DNA from: Bradyrhizobium rifense
GTDB lineage: Bacteria > Pseudomonadota > Alphaproteobacteria > Rhizobiales > Xanthobacteraceae
NCBI RefSeq assembly: GCF_008123425.1
Contig: NZ_VSSS01000085.1
Coordinates: 1 to 36,690 of the forward strand
Direction of reading: 5' to 3'
DNA length: 36,690 nucleotides
Under the pieces are notes generated by a model that was given only the letters and a program-made list of their open reading frames with translations, was not told where the DNA came from and searched no databases. How positions within the stretch are numbered: the first letter of the stretch is position 1; each line of letters starts with the position of its first letter. Positions 6,756 to 14,736 of this stretch are shown one piece after another. Both the position numbers and the translations under genes were made by a program.

Positions 6756-8546
6756 ATGCTGGATCGCACGAACGATATCGCCGTCTCGGCGCAAGCCTGG
6801 CTCGATGGATTCGAGCGTGCGCTTGGCAAACCTGATGGCGCGGCACTCGACCGGCTTTTTCTCGCCGACAGTTTTTGGCGCGATGTGCTGGCGCTGAGCT
6901 GGAACCTGCAGACGCTTGCAGGCCGCGATGCCGTCGCGCAAGCGCTGACTGCGCTCGCGCCGAAGGCGACACCGCGGCATTTCAAGATTGCCCCGAACCG
7001 CGCGGCGCCGCGCCGGGTGACACGGGCGGGCACCAACACTATCGAGGCGATCTTCAATTTCGAGACCGCGCTCGGCCGCGGCAGCGGCATCGTGCGGCTC
7101 GTACCGGATGCCGCTGACGGCGACCGTCTGAAAGCGTGGACGCTGCTGACTGCGCTCGACGAGCTCAAGGGTTTTGAGGAACAGCTCGGCACCACGCGCC
7201 CGCGCGGCCAGGCCTATTCGCGCGATTTCCGCGGACCGAACTGGCTCGACCTGCGCAACGCCTCGCTCGACTATGCCGATCGCGATCCCGCCGTGCTGGT
7301 GGTCGGCGGCGGCCAGGCCGGGCTTGCGATCGCAGCACGGCTGAAGCAGCTGCAGATCGACACGCTGATCGTCGATCGCGCGGCGCGGATCGGCGACAAC
7401 TGGCGCAAGCGCTATCACGCCCTCACCCTGCACAACCAGGTGCAGGTCAACCACATGCCCTACATGCCGTTCCCGCCGAACTGGCCGACCTACATCCCCA
7501 AGGACAAGCTCGCGAACTGGTTCGAAGCTTACGTCGACGCGATGGAGTTGAACTTCTGGACCGGCACAGAGTTCGAAGGCGGCACTTACGACGAGGCCAA
7601 GGGCCACTGGACGGTGACGCTGCGCCGCGCCGACGGCAGCAAGCGCACGATGCATCCGCGTCATGTCGTGATGGGGACCGGCGTCAGCGGCATTGCCAAC
7701 GTGCCTGACATTCCGACGCTGGATCGTTTCAAGGGCACGCTGCTGCATTCCAGCCGCTATGAGGACGGCGAGAATTGGCAAGGCAAGCGCGCGATCGTCA
7801 TCGGCACCGGCAATAGCGGTCACGACATCGCGCAAGACCTCCATTCCAGCGGCGCCGGGGTGACGCTGGTGCAGCGTTCACCGACGCTGGTCACCAATAT
7901 CGAGCCGTCGGCGCAGCTCGCTTACGCGACCTACAATGAGGGTACGCTCGAGGACAACGATCTGATCGCGACCTCGATGCCGACGCCGCTGGCAAAGAAG
8001 ACGCATGTGATGCTGACCGAGCAGTCGAAGGAACTCGACAAGGAGCTACTCGATGGCCTCCGTCGCGTCGGCTTCAAGCTCGACTTCGGCGAGGCCGGTA
8101 CCGGCTGGCAGTTCAAATACCTCACCCGTGGCGGCGGCTATTATTTCAACGTCGGCTGCTCCAACCTGATCGTCGAAGGCGCGATCATGCTGAAGCAGTT
8201 CGAGGACATCGACGGCTTCGCGGCCAATGGCGCGCGGATGAAGGACGGCACGACCATCGCCGCCGATCTCATCGTGCTCTCGACCGGCTACAAGCCGCAG
8301 GAATACCTCGTGCGAAGGCTATTCGGCCACGGCGTCGCCGACCGCGTCGGCCCGGTCTGGGGCTTTGGCGACGGATTTGAGCTGCGCAACATGTATGCGC
8401 GCACTGGGCAACCCGGCCTGTGGTTCATCGCCGGCAGCCTCGCGCAGTGCCGGATCAACTCGAAATTCCTCGCGCTGCAGATCAAGGCGATCGAGGAAGG
8501 GATTTTGCCACGGACCGCGGCTGCAAACGAGCAAAGAGGCAACTGA
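6756..8546 (+). CDS. NTF2-like domain fused to a class B flavin monooxygenase
   Basis: A 596-residue NAD(P)/FAD-dependent oxidoreductase. Residues about 8-130 look like an NTF2/SnoaL domain (AWLDGFERALGKPD...LFLADSFWRDVL). The rest is a flavin monooxygenase: FAD motif VLVVGGGQAGLA (near 180), NADPH motif IVIGTGNSGHD (near 347), and between them F325-x-G-x3-H331-x3-Y335, the FMO/YUCCA-type signature. A late LSTGYKPQEYL segment is also typical. The expected reaction is NADPH-dependent oxygenation of a small organic substrate through a C4a-hydroperoxyflavin. No signal peptide is present, so it acts in the cytosol. The ATG at 6756 begins the conserved NTF2 part. It is 14 bp from the next gene, a PAL-like lyase, and surely co-transcribed with it. 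The substrate is unknown. Confidence 0.9.
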   Translation: MLDRTNDIAVSAQAWLDGFERALGKPDGAALDRLFLADSFWRDVLALSWNLQTLAGRDAVAQALTALAPKATPRHFKIAPNRAAPRRVTRAGTNTIEAIFNFETALGRGSGIVRLVPDAADGDRLKAWTLLTALDELKGFEEQLGTTRPRGQAYSRDFRGPNWLDLRNASLDYADRDPAVLVVGGGQAGLAIAARLKQLQIDTLIVDRAARIGDNWRKRYHALTLHNQVQVNHMPYMPFPPNWPTYIPKDKLANWFEAYVDAMELNFWTGTEFEGGTYDEAKGHWTVTLRRADGSKRTMHPRHVVMGTGVSGIANVPDIPTLDRFKGTLLHSSRYEDGENWQGKRAIVIGTGNSGHDIAQDLHSSGAGVTLVQRSPTLVTNIEPSAQLAYATYNEGTLEDNDLIATSMPTPLAKKTHVMLTEQSKELDKELLDGLRRVGFKLDFGEAGTGWQFKYLTRGGGYYFNVGCSNLIVEGAIMLKQFEDIDGFAANGARMKDGTTIAADLIVLSTGYKPQEYLVRRLFGHGVADRVGPVWGFGDGFELRNMYARTGQPGLWFIAGSLAQCRINSKFLALQIKAIEEGILPRTAAANEQRGN

Positions 8547-8560
8547 AGAGGGGACCACAC

Positions 8561-9538
8561 ATGCCAGCCATTCTCGGCACCGGCGAACACCGCTACCGCG
8601 TCGTCGAAAATTTCGCAAAGCTTCCCGATGGCTGGCAGCTCACCGACGTCGCCTCGGTGGCGGTCGATAGCCACGACCGCGTCTACGTCTTCAACCGCGG
8701 CGCCCATCCGATGGTGGTGCTGGATCGCGAGGGCAATTTCCTGCGCAGCTTTGGCGAAGGCCTGTTCTCCCGCGCCCACGGCCTGCACATCGACGCCGAC
8801 GACAATCTCTATTGCACCGATGACGGCGACCACACCGTGCGCAAATGCACGACCGACGGCAAAGTGCTGCTGACGATCGGCATCCCGAAGAAGCCAACCC
8901 CGTTCATGAGCGGCGAGCCGTTCCACCGCTGCACCCACACCGCTTTGTCGCCGAAGGGCGAGATCTACGTCTCCGACGGCTATGGCAATGCGCGCGTGCA
9001 CAAATTCACGCCCGACGGCAAGCTGATCAAAAGCTGGGGCGAGCCCGGGACCGATCCCGGCCAGTTCAACATCGTGCACAACATCGCCACCGATTCCGAC
9101 GGCTGGGTCTATGTCGCCGACCGCGAGAACCATCGCGTGCAGGTGTTCAACGGCGAGGGCAAATACGAGACACAGTGGAACAATCTGCACCGCCCTTGTG
9201 CGCTGTGCTGTTGCGGCGGGGGCAAGAGCCCGACCTTCGTCATCGGCGAGCTCGGCCCCGGCCTGGCCGTCAACCGCAAGGTGCCCAATCTCGGCCCGCG
9301 GCTGTCAATCGTGGACGCGCAGGGCAAGCGCATCGCGCGGCTCGGCGGCGAGGAAGGCCCGGGTGTCGCCAGCGGAAAGTTTCTGGCACCACACGGCATC
9401 GCGCTGGATTCGAAGGGCGACATCTATGTCGGCGAAGTCGGCGTCACCGACTGGAAGACGAGCTTTCCGGACGAGGAGATGCCGGCCGCGGTCCGCGCGA
9501 CGCGGTGCTTGCAGAAGCTGGAGCGGGTGCAGGAGTAG
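8561..9538 (+). CDS. Peptidyl-alpha-hydroxyglycine alpha-amidating lyase (PAL)-like NHL protein
   Basis: A 325-residue six-bladed NHL propeller. PAL splits alpha-hydroxyglycine-ended peptides into an amide and glyoxylate after a monooxygenase has hydroxylated the glycine. Residues matching the PAL active site are kept: RAHGLHID (H73/H76), SDGYGNARV (Y141, R145), FNIVHNIATD (H173), VADRENHRVQVF (R188) and APHGIALD (H278). Unusual is a cysteine cluster, CALCCC (213-218), in a loop before GPGLAVNRK. There is no signal peptide, unlike animal PAL, so it should be cytosolic. The ATG at 8561 has GAGGGG upstream. It lies 14 bp after the flavin monooxygenase. The fold call is strong; activity on peptides is unproven, and a small alpha-hydroxy or carbinolamine substrate is as likely. 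Confidence 0.82.
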   Translation: MPAILGTGEHRYRVVENFAKLPDGWQLTDVASVAVDSHDRVYVFNRGAHPMVVLDREGNFLRSFGEGLFSRAHGLHIDADDNLYCTDDGDHTVRKCTTDGKVLLTIGIPKKPTPFMSGEPFHRCTHTALSPKGEIYVSDGYGNARVHKFTPDGKLIKSWGEPGTDPGQFNIVHNIATDSDGWVYVADRENHRVQVFNGEGKYETQWNNLHRPCALCCCGGGKSPTFVIGELGPGLAVNRKVPNLGPRLSIVDAQGKRIARLGGEEGPGVASGKFLAPHGIALDSKGDIYVGEVGVTDWKTSFPDEEMPAAVRATRCLQKLERVQE

Positions 9539-9662
9539 CCCAGCCCATCATTCCGGGGCACGGCCTCCCCAAATCGCGGCGTTTTTGAGCTTCTGCCACC
9601 CCGCCGCCGTATTGCTTGCGCCTGAATAAGTCGCTCAACGGGCTTCACAATCCCGTCACGCT

Positions 9663-9696
9663 GCATGTAGTATGTCAATACATGCTGCTTCGCAGC
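9663..9696. promoter_or_regulatory. Dyad symmetry upstream of the HNH gene
   Basis: GCATGTA (9663-9669) and TACATGC (9679-9685) form a perfect 7-bp inverted repeat with a 9-bp spacer, followed by the small hairpin GCTGC-TTC-GCAGC (9684-9696). The pair lies 26 bp or more before the TTG start of the HNH gene and could be an operator or a leader structure. No regulator is suggested by the neighbours. Confidence 0.4.
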
Positions 9697-9721
9697 GTAT
9701 ATTGGAGGCCAGGAGCGTTAC

Positions 9722-10279
9722 TTGAACGCACATGTCTCGCAAGGCAGTTGGCCGGTGCTGGTCCTCAACGCGGACTTCCGGCCGCTGAGTTACTACCCAC
9801 TGTCTCTGTGGTCGTGGCAAGACGCGATCAAGGCGGTGTTCCTCGATCGCGTCAACATCGTCGCTCATTACGATCAGGCGGTTCACAGTCCCACGCTGCA
9901 AATGCAGCTGCCGAGCGTGGTCTCGCTCAAATCCTTCGTCAAGCCGACCACGCACCCCGCCTTCACCCGGTTCAACGTCTTCCTGCGCGATCGTTTTGCC
10001 TGCCAATATTGCGGCTCGCCCGAAGACCTCACCTTCGATCACATCATCCCGCGCAGCAAAGGCGGCCAGACCACCTGGGAAAACGTGGTCGCGGCGTGCT
10101 CGCCCTGTAACCTCCGCAAAGGCAATCTCACGCCGGTGCAGGCCAAGATGTTTCCGCGCCAGCACGCCTTCGCGCCGACCGTGCACCAGCTCCACCGCAA
10201 CGGCCGCCTGTTTCCGCCGAACTACCTTCACGACAGCTGGCTGGACTATCTCTACTGGGATACGGAACTGGATCCGTAG
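9722..10279 (+). CDS. HNH endonuclease domain protein
   Basis: A 185-residue protein with a zinc-ribbon HNH nuclease centre: CQYC (C94, C97), DHIIPRSKGG with H107, ENVVAACSPCN with C126 and C129. The preceding 90 residues, starting PVLVLNADFRPLSYYPLSLW, are a conserved N-terminal region of a family found widely in alphaproteobacteria and cyanobacteria; its biological role is not established. No restriction, toxin or phage gene is nearby, which fits a chromosomal housekeeping role more than defence. Translation appears to start at TTG (9722): AGGAG lies six bases upstream and the conserved sequence begins directly after. The gene ends nine bases before the convergent end of the GH1 gene. Confidence 0.9.
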   Translation: MNAHVSQGSWPVLVLNADFRPLSYYPLSLWSWQDAIKAVFLDRVNIVAHYDQAVHSPTLQMQLPSVVSLKSFVKPTTHPAFTRFNVFLRDRFACQYCGSPEDLTFDHIIPRSKGGQTTWENVVAACSPCNLRKGNLTPVQAKMFPRQHAFAPTVHQLHRNGRLFPPNYLHDSWLDYLYWDTELDP

Positions 10280-10288
10280 CGGACGGCC

Positions 10289-11740
10289 TCACACCCCGAT
10301 CGCGTTCCGCGCGATCACATCCCGATAGAACGCGGCGCTCAGCTTCGGCACCCTCGCCTGCGTCTCGAAATCCACCCGGTAGAGGCCGAAGCGTTTGCCA
10401 TATCCAAAAATCCATTCAAAATTGTCCATCAGGCTCCAGAGGAAATAGCCGCGGATCGGCACACCCTCGGTGATGGCGCGCTGCATCTGGGTCAGGTAGT
10501 TGCGCAGGAACATGATGCGGTCGAGATCGTAGACCTGGCCATCGGCGTGGATCCTGTCTTCCGACGAGGTGCCGTTCTCGCTGATATAGATGTTCTCGAT
10601 GTTCCAGATTTTTGCGGCAATGCGCGGCGCCCAGTAGATCACCTCGGGGCCGACCCGCAACCATTCCGAATTCATGTGCGGGAACGAGGTCGGGAACGGC
10701 AGCACGTTGAAGCCCGGCGCGCGATCGGACGCGGTGACGTAGAACTGCGGCGCGTAGATGTTCAACCCGACGAAATCGTTCGGCGTGCCGATGATCTTCA
10801 GCTCCTCAGCCGTGAATTTCGGCGCGTCCGCGCCGGCATAGGCAAGGAAGCCGTCGGTGTATTTGCCCTCCAGCACGACGCCGAGGAACCCTGCATTGAG
10901 CTCGCGCGTCGCGATCTCGGCGGCGCGGATATTCTCCGGCGTTGCGATCGCCGGCACACAGGCCGCGATGTTCTCGGCTGCGCCGACGCGGGTACCGGAG
11001 CGCCCGGACGCACGGATCGCCTGCACGGCGAGGCCGTGCGCGAGCGCAACGTGATGGCGGACCTGGTTCAGCTGCGCTGCCGGCAGCTTGAGGCCGGGCG
11101 CGTCGATGCCCCAACCATAGCCGAAATTCACGAAGCGCCCGACCTCGTTCACGGTGAAGATGTTCTTGACGCGATCGGTCAGACGCTGGGCAACGTAGCC
11201 GGCGTAATCGGCAAAGGCCTTTGAGGTGTCGCTCGACTGCCAGCCACCGACGCGGTCCTGGAGGGCCTGCGGCAGGTCCCAGTGATAGAGCGTGGCATAA
11301 GGTTCGATGCCGTTCGCGAGCAACTCGTCGACGAGCCGGTTGTAGAAATCGAGCCCTTTTGGATTGGGCTGCCCCGTTCCGTCCGGAAACACCCGCGGCC
11401 ATGCGATCGAAAAACGGTAGGCCTTGACGCCGAGCTCCCTGATCAGCCGAACGTCGTCCTTGTAGCGATGATAATGCTCGTTGGCGCGGTCGCCGGTGGT
11501 GCCGTCCTCGATCTTGCCGGGCGTGTGGCTGAAAGTATCCCAGATCGACTTGCCGCGGCCGTCTTCCTCGACAGCGCCTTCGATCTGGTAGGACGAGGTC
11601 GCCGTGCCCCACAAAAAATCCTTCGGGAAGGGTGCGGGCGCAGACGTCCCCATCTCGGCAGCGCCGGCGCGCGTCGTCAGGCCGAGCGCAGCGAGGCCTG
11701 CAAGCCTGGCAAAGGAGCGGCGCGAGAAGGAAGCGGACAT
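10289..11740 (-). CDS. Tat-exported GH1 beta-glucosidase
   Basis: A family 1 glycoside hydrolase, a retaining enzyme releasing terminal beta-linked sugars. The 483-residue product opens with a twin-arginine signal (SRRSFARLAGLAALG, cleavage probably near AGAAE at 25-29), so the folded enzyme is exported to the periplasm. Then come FLWGTATSSYQIEGA (the GH1 N-terminal signature), acid/base E199 in TVNEV, and nucleophile E388 in YISENG. The usual NEP is NEV here, an odd change next to the catalytic residue. The ATG at 11740 follows AGAGGTG by four bases. It begins two bases after the GH16 stop, so the two are translationally coupled: an endo-glucanase and a glucosidase in one compartment. Confidence 0.92.
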   Translation of the reverse strand: MSASFSRRSFARLAGLAALGLTTRAGAAEMGTSAPAPFPKDFLWGTATSSYQIEGAVEEDGRGKSIWDTFSHTPGKIEDGTTGDRANEHYHRYKDDVRLIRELGVKAYRFSIAWPRVFPDGTGQPNPKGLDFYNRLVDELLANGIEPYATLYHWDLPQALQDRVGGWQSSDTSKAFADYAGYVAQRLTDRVKNIFTVNEVGRFVNFGYGWGIDAPGLKLPAAQLNQVRHHVALAHGLAVQAIRASGRSGTRVGAAENIAACVPAIATPENIRAAEIATRELNAGFLGVVLEGKYTDGFLAYAGADAPKFTAEELKIIGTPNDFVGLNIYAPQFYVTASDRAPGFNVLPFPTSFPHMNSEWLRVGPEVIYWAPRIAAKIWNIENIYISENGTSSEDRIHADGQVYDLDRIMFLRNYLTQMQRAITEGVPIRGYFLWSLMDNFEWIFGYGKRFGLYRVDFETQARVPKLSAAFYRDVIARNAIGV

Positions 11741-11742
11741 CG

Positions 11743-12756
11743 TCACCTCTGCGCCTGCTCCATGTCGATCTGATAGGCGGAGATCCGGTCGATCTCGAAC
11801 GCCACGATCGGCGGCGTCTCCGCATTGACCGGACTGACTCCGGGAAAGAATTTCGAGCCAATCGCGAGATTGACGATCATGTACATGGGATCGTCGAATC
11901 CAATCGGCACCTTGATGTCGGAGACCGGCCGGCGGTCGATGAAATAGACCAGCCGGTCCTCCTCCCACAGCACACCGTAATTGTGGAATGTGGTCGAGGC
12001 CTCGCCCACCGCAAAATCGAAGCCGCAGGACTGGATCTTCTGCGTCGATGGAATCCGCCAATGGGTCGTCATCACCATGTCGCCCGGCCGCTCGCCGCGG
12101 CCTTCCAGCACGTCGACCTCCGGTGGCCAGCCGCCGTCGTCCGCCAGCATCCAGAACGCCGGCCACACCGCATGGCCGACCGGGATCTTGGCGCGGATCT
12201 CGAAATATCCGTGCTTTTGCGCAAAAGTGCCCTGCGTGGTCAGGATGCCCGAGACATATTCGTTGTTGAACAGCACGGGCTTCATATCCGGCGGCGTGCG
12301 GCTTGCGACGATCGACAGCACGCCGTTCTTCACCCTGAACGGATCGAGCCCGAGCGGCGTCGTGGCGCGGCCGGCATAGCGCGGATCGACATAGATCTGC
12401 TGCTCGCCATTGGCGCTGGTCTTGCGCTTGAAATCGGAACCGTCGCCGCCCCAGTAGCGCGCATCGGGCCAGGCCGCGCCGCCCGCGTAATGCGGCACCC
12501 AGCGCCCTTTCGACAGCGGATGCTCGTCGAAATCGTCGTTAAAGGTCCGCCGCAGCGGCAGGGAGATCAGCGACGCCGGATTGACCGTCTCGAGCTTGCG
12601 GCATTCGATCGTGGACGGATCGGTCGTCACTTGCAGGGAAATGCTGACTGGCGCAGCATCGAGATCGTCCTGGAGATCGTCCCGCGCGACGCCCGGCGCC
12701 GTCGCTACGAGCAACCCGATCGCGACCAAAGCGCTCCTCGTCCAACGGTCGATCAT
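11743..12756 (-). CDS. Secreted GH16 endo-beta-glucanase-like hydrolase
   Basis: A family 16 glycoside hydrolase with a jelly-roll fold; members cut beta-1,3 or mixed beta-1,3/1,4 glucans and some galactans. The 337-residue protein has a signal peptide (residues 1-25, hydrophobic core ALVAIGLLVATA), then the GH16 domain with GYFEIRAKIP, VWPAFWML and catalytic PPEVDVLE. In the last, E213 is the nucleophile, D215 the helper and E218 the acid/base, matching ExDxxE. The ATG at 12756 is chosen because it sits directly before the signal peptide; the frame extends 21 codons further without family character. It overlaps nothing but abuts GH1 (2 bp) and follows the glycosyltransferase by 79 bp, same strand. 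Confidence 0.9.
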   Translation of the reverse strand: MIDRWTRSALVAIGLLVATAPGVARDDLQDDLDAAPVSISLQVTTDPSTIECRKLETVNPASLISLPLRRTFNDDFDEHPLSKGRWVPHYAGGAAWPDARYWGGDGSDFKRKTSANGEQQIYVDPRYAGRATTPLGLDPFRVKNGVLSIVASRTPPDMKPVLFNNEYVSGILTTQGTFAQKHGYFEIRAKIPVGHAVWPAFWMLADDGGWPPEVDVLEGRGERPGDMVMTTHWRIPSTQKIQSCGFDFAVGEASTTFHNYGVLWEEDRLVYFIDRRPVSDIKVPIGFDDPMYMIVNLAIGSKFFPGVSPVNAETPPIVAFEIDRISAYQIDMEQAQR

Positions 12757-12835
12757 CGCCGCACATCGTACATGCCAGGAAACGAGGCGAGGATAACTCG
12801 CTCCTCTTCGGCCGGGCAAGAGCGATGCGACCGGG

Positions 12836-14464
12836 TTACGGCGCGATGATGTCCAGCCTGTCCCGCGGCGGAATAGTCGCCTTGAATGCCGCGAGCGCTG
12901 AAGTCACCTCCGCCGCGTCGGCCAATGGTGTGCGGTAGAACGCGACGTCTCGTTGCGACAGGGTCACGGTCGTCGTTCGCAGCACGGCGACCTTGGTCCA
13001 GGTCGACGGCACACCTTTCGGAAACCAGGCGTCGAAGATCATCACCAGGCCGACGCCGCGATCGCTGGCGAGAGCGGCCATTTCCGCAGGTCCATACTGC
13101 CCCGCGGTCCTTGCCTTCCGCACCTGTTCCGAGCCAAGACCCCAGAGATCGAGCGTGTAGTTGGGATTGCGGTAGGCGACCAGCCCGAGATCGTTGACCG
13201 CGACCGCATGCCGGTAGAACGATTTGGCGAAGCGGGCCAGCTGATACTGCTGCTCATAGATATCGCTGGCACCGATCGGCGTGACCAGCGCGGTCGTCAC
13301 GTAGGGCATCGCCGAAATGCCGAGCCCAAGCACCAGCGCGATCTTCGTGAACGACCATTGCAGCGCAGGCAGACGCGGCCTGACCTGCGCGGCGCTCCAA
13401 AGCAACGCGGCCGCAGCGAGAGCCATGATGTAGACTTCATAGCGGTTGAACCAGCCATATTGCCCGAACACCAGATGAGCACCGATGGCCGCGAGAACGG
13501 TCAGATAGACGATCAGCGCCTTGCGGTCGGCACGCAGCCAGGAGGCGCAGCCGGCAAGGGCAAGACCGAGCATGATGAGCCGCAAGCCATAGGACGTGGC
13601 GATGCTCCGCAGCATGTTCTTGACGACGGCAGGCAGATTGCTCGTGGATTCGCTATCGAGATTTGCGAGATAGCCCTTCAGCAGCACCGAACTCGGCAGC
13701 AGCGGCAGGCCGCGCGAGGCCATCAATGCAAAATAGCCGGACAAGCTGACGATAACGACGAGCGCGGCGCCGCCAGCAAAGCGCCGGTGGCCGAGCAGTG
13801 CGAAGCCGGCAATGGCCGCACAGGCAAAGGCAATACCTTCGAAGCGGATCAGGGGAAGTAGCACCAGCGCGATGAAATGCAGCCGCGTCGGCGCGGATCC
13901 GCGCGCCGCCGCAGCGAGACCGAGGAAGGTCACGACTGAGGCCCACACGTGAGCGCTGTGCTCCATGCCGGTCATCGGCAGCGCGACGGCGCTGACGTTA
14001 AAGACGAGGAGCAATGCAATCAGATAGCCGAACGGGCGATCATTGGCGTCGTCGAACAACCCGTTCGCTTCCAGTGCACGCAGAAGCGCAAACACCGTCG
14101 CACATGCGGCGGCGGCGTTGAACAGCAGCGGGCCGACCGGTCCGAGATGCATGGCCTCGGTCAGCGCCAGAACATAAGGCCAGATGATCGAGGAGCTTGG
14201 CGATGAAAATTCGCCGGCATTGACCCCATATCCGCCGGAGAGAATTTGGTCGGCAACCGCAAGATGGATGTAGGCGTCGTCCAGAGCGAAAACGAGCCTG
14301 AAGTCGCACAGCGCCACTATCGCGGCAAGCTCCGCCGCAAACAGCGCTGACCAAAGCAGCACGGCGACGGTCGAAGGACGGGTCCACCGCCCCGCGCCGG
14401 AAGTCACAGACGACTGCTGACCCGACCGGTCCAGGCGATCGCAATGATTCACGGCAATAGTCAC
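12836..14464 (-). CDS. Multi-pass GT-C-type glycosyltransferase-like membrane protein
   Basis: A 542-residue integral membrane protein with about ten hydrophobic segments. The first segment (about 30-50) is followed by FALDDAYIHLAVADQILSG, an acidic-pair loop of the kind GT-C glycosyltransferases (PMT/ArnT/mannosyltransferase superfamily) use for catalysis with lipid-phosphate sugars. The C-terminal roughly 130 residues are soluble, presumably periplasmic. No single family is recognised with certainty. GTG at 14464 is the start, supported by GGGGAG seven bases upstream. It leads the minus-strand run with GH16 and GH1 and diverges from another GT-C gene at 14737. A role in making or decorating a surface glycan that the hydrolases trim is inference. 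Confidence 0.7.
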   Translation of the reverse strand: MTIAVNHCDRLDRSGQQSSVTSGAGRWTRPSTVAVLLWSALFAAELAAIVALCDFRLVFALDDAYIHLAVADQILSGGYGVNAGEFSSPSSSIIWPYVLALTEAMHLGPVGPLLFNAAAACATVFALLRALEANGLFDDANDRPFGYLIALLLVFNVSAVALPMTGMEHSAHVWASVVTFLGLAAAARGSAPTRLHFIALVLLPLIRFEGIAFACAAIAGFALLGHRRFAGGAALVVIVSLSGYFALMASRGLPLLPSSVLLKGYLANLDSESTSNLPAVVKNMLRSIATSYGLRLIMLGLALAGCASWLRADRKALIVYLTVLAAIGAHLVFGQYGWFNRYEVYIMALAAAALLWSAAQVRPRLPALQWSFTKIALVLGLGISAMPYVTTALVTPIGASDIYEQQYQLARFAKSFYRHAVAVNDLGLVAYRNPNYTLDLWGLGSEQVRKARTAGQYGPAEMAALASDRGVGLVMIFDAWFPKGVPSTWTKVAVLRTTTVTLSQRDVAFYRTPLADAAEVTSALAAFKATIPPRDRLDIIAP

Positions 14465-14736
14465 AAAACGCTCCCCGCGGGCCGGCCCCTCGCATCCGAT
14501 ACGATCAAGAGCTTAATCCCGCATTTCCGCCGGGCCGTAGCCGACCCGTTACGTCAGCATTTCGTTAACGACGATGAGCACCAGGGCCCCCAGTTCCCTG
14601 CTCGTCACGAATCCGGGGAACGTGAACGGTCCGTTACCGTCCGTTAAGCCTAAGCCGGCAAGCTCAACCGCAAAGTTCCGTGGCACGTCGCGGTCTTTGA
14701 TCCACCATCACATTCGGGCCAGGTCGCTTCATTCAC

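Noticed and set aside
6663..7844. 393-codon antisense frame across the flavin monooxygenase
   Set aside because: No recognisable motif and perfectly explained as a shadow of the monooxygenase codon use.
11741..12166. Upstream extension of the GH1 frame
   Set aside because: Runs through the GH16 gene; a Tat signal and Shine-Dalgarno fix the true start at 11740.
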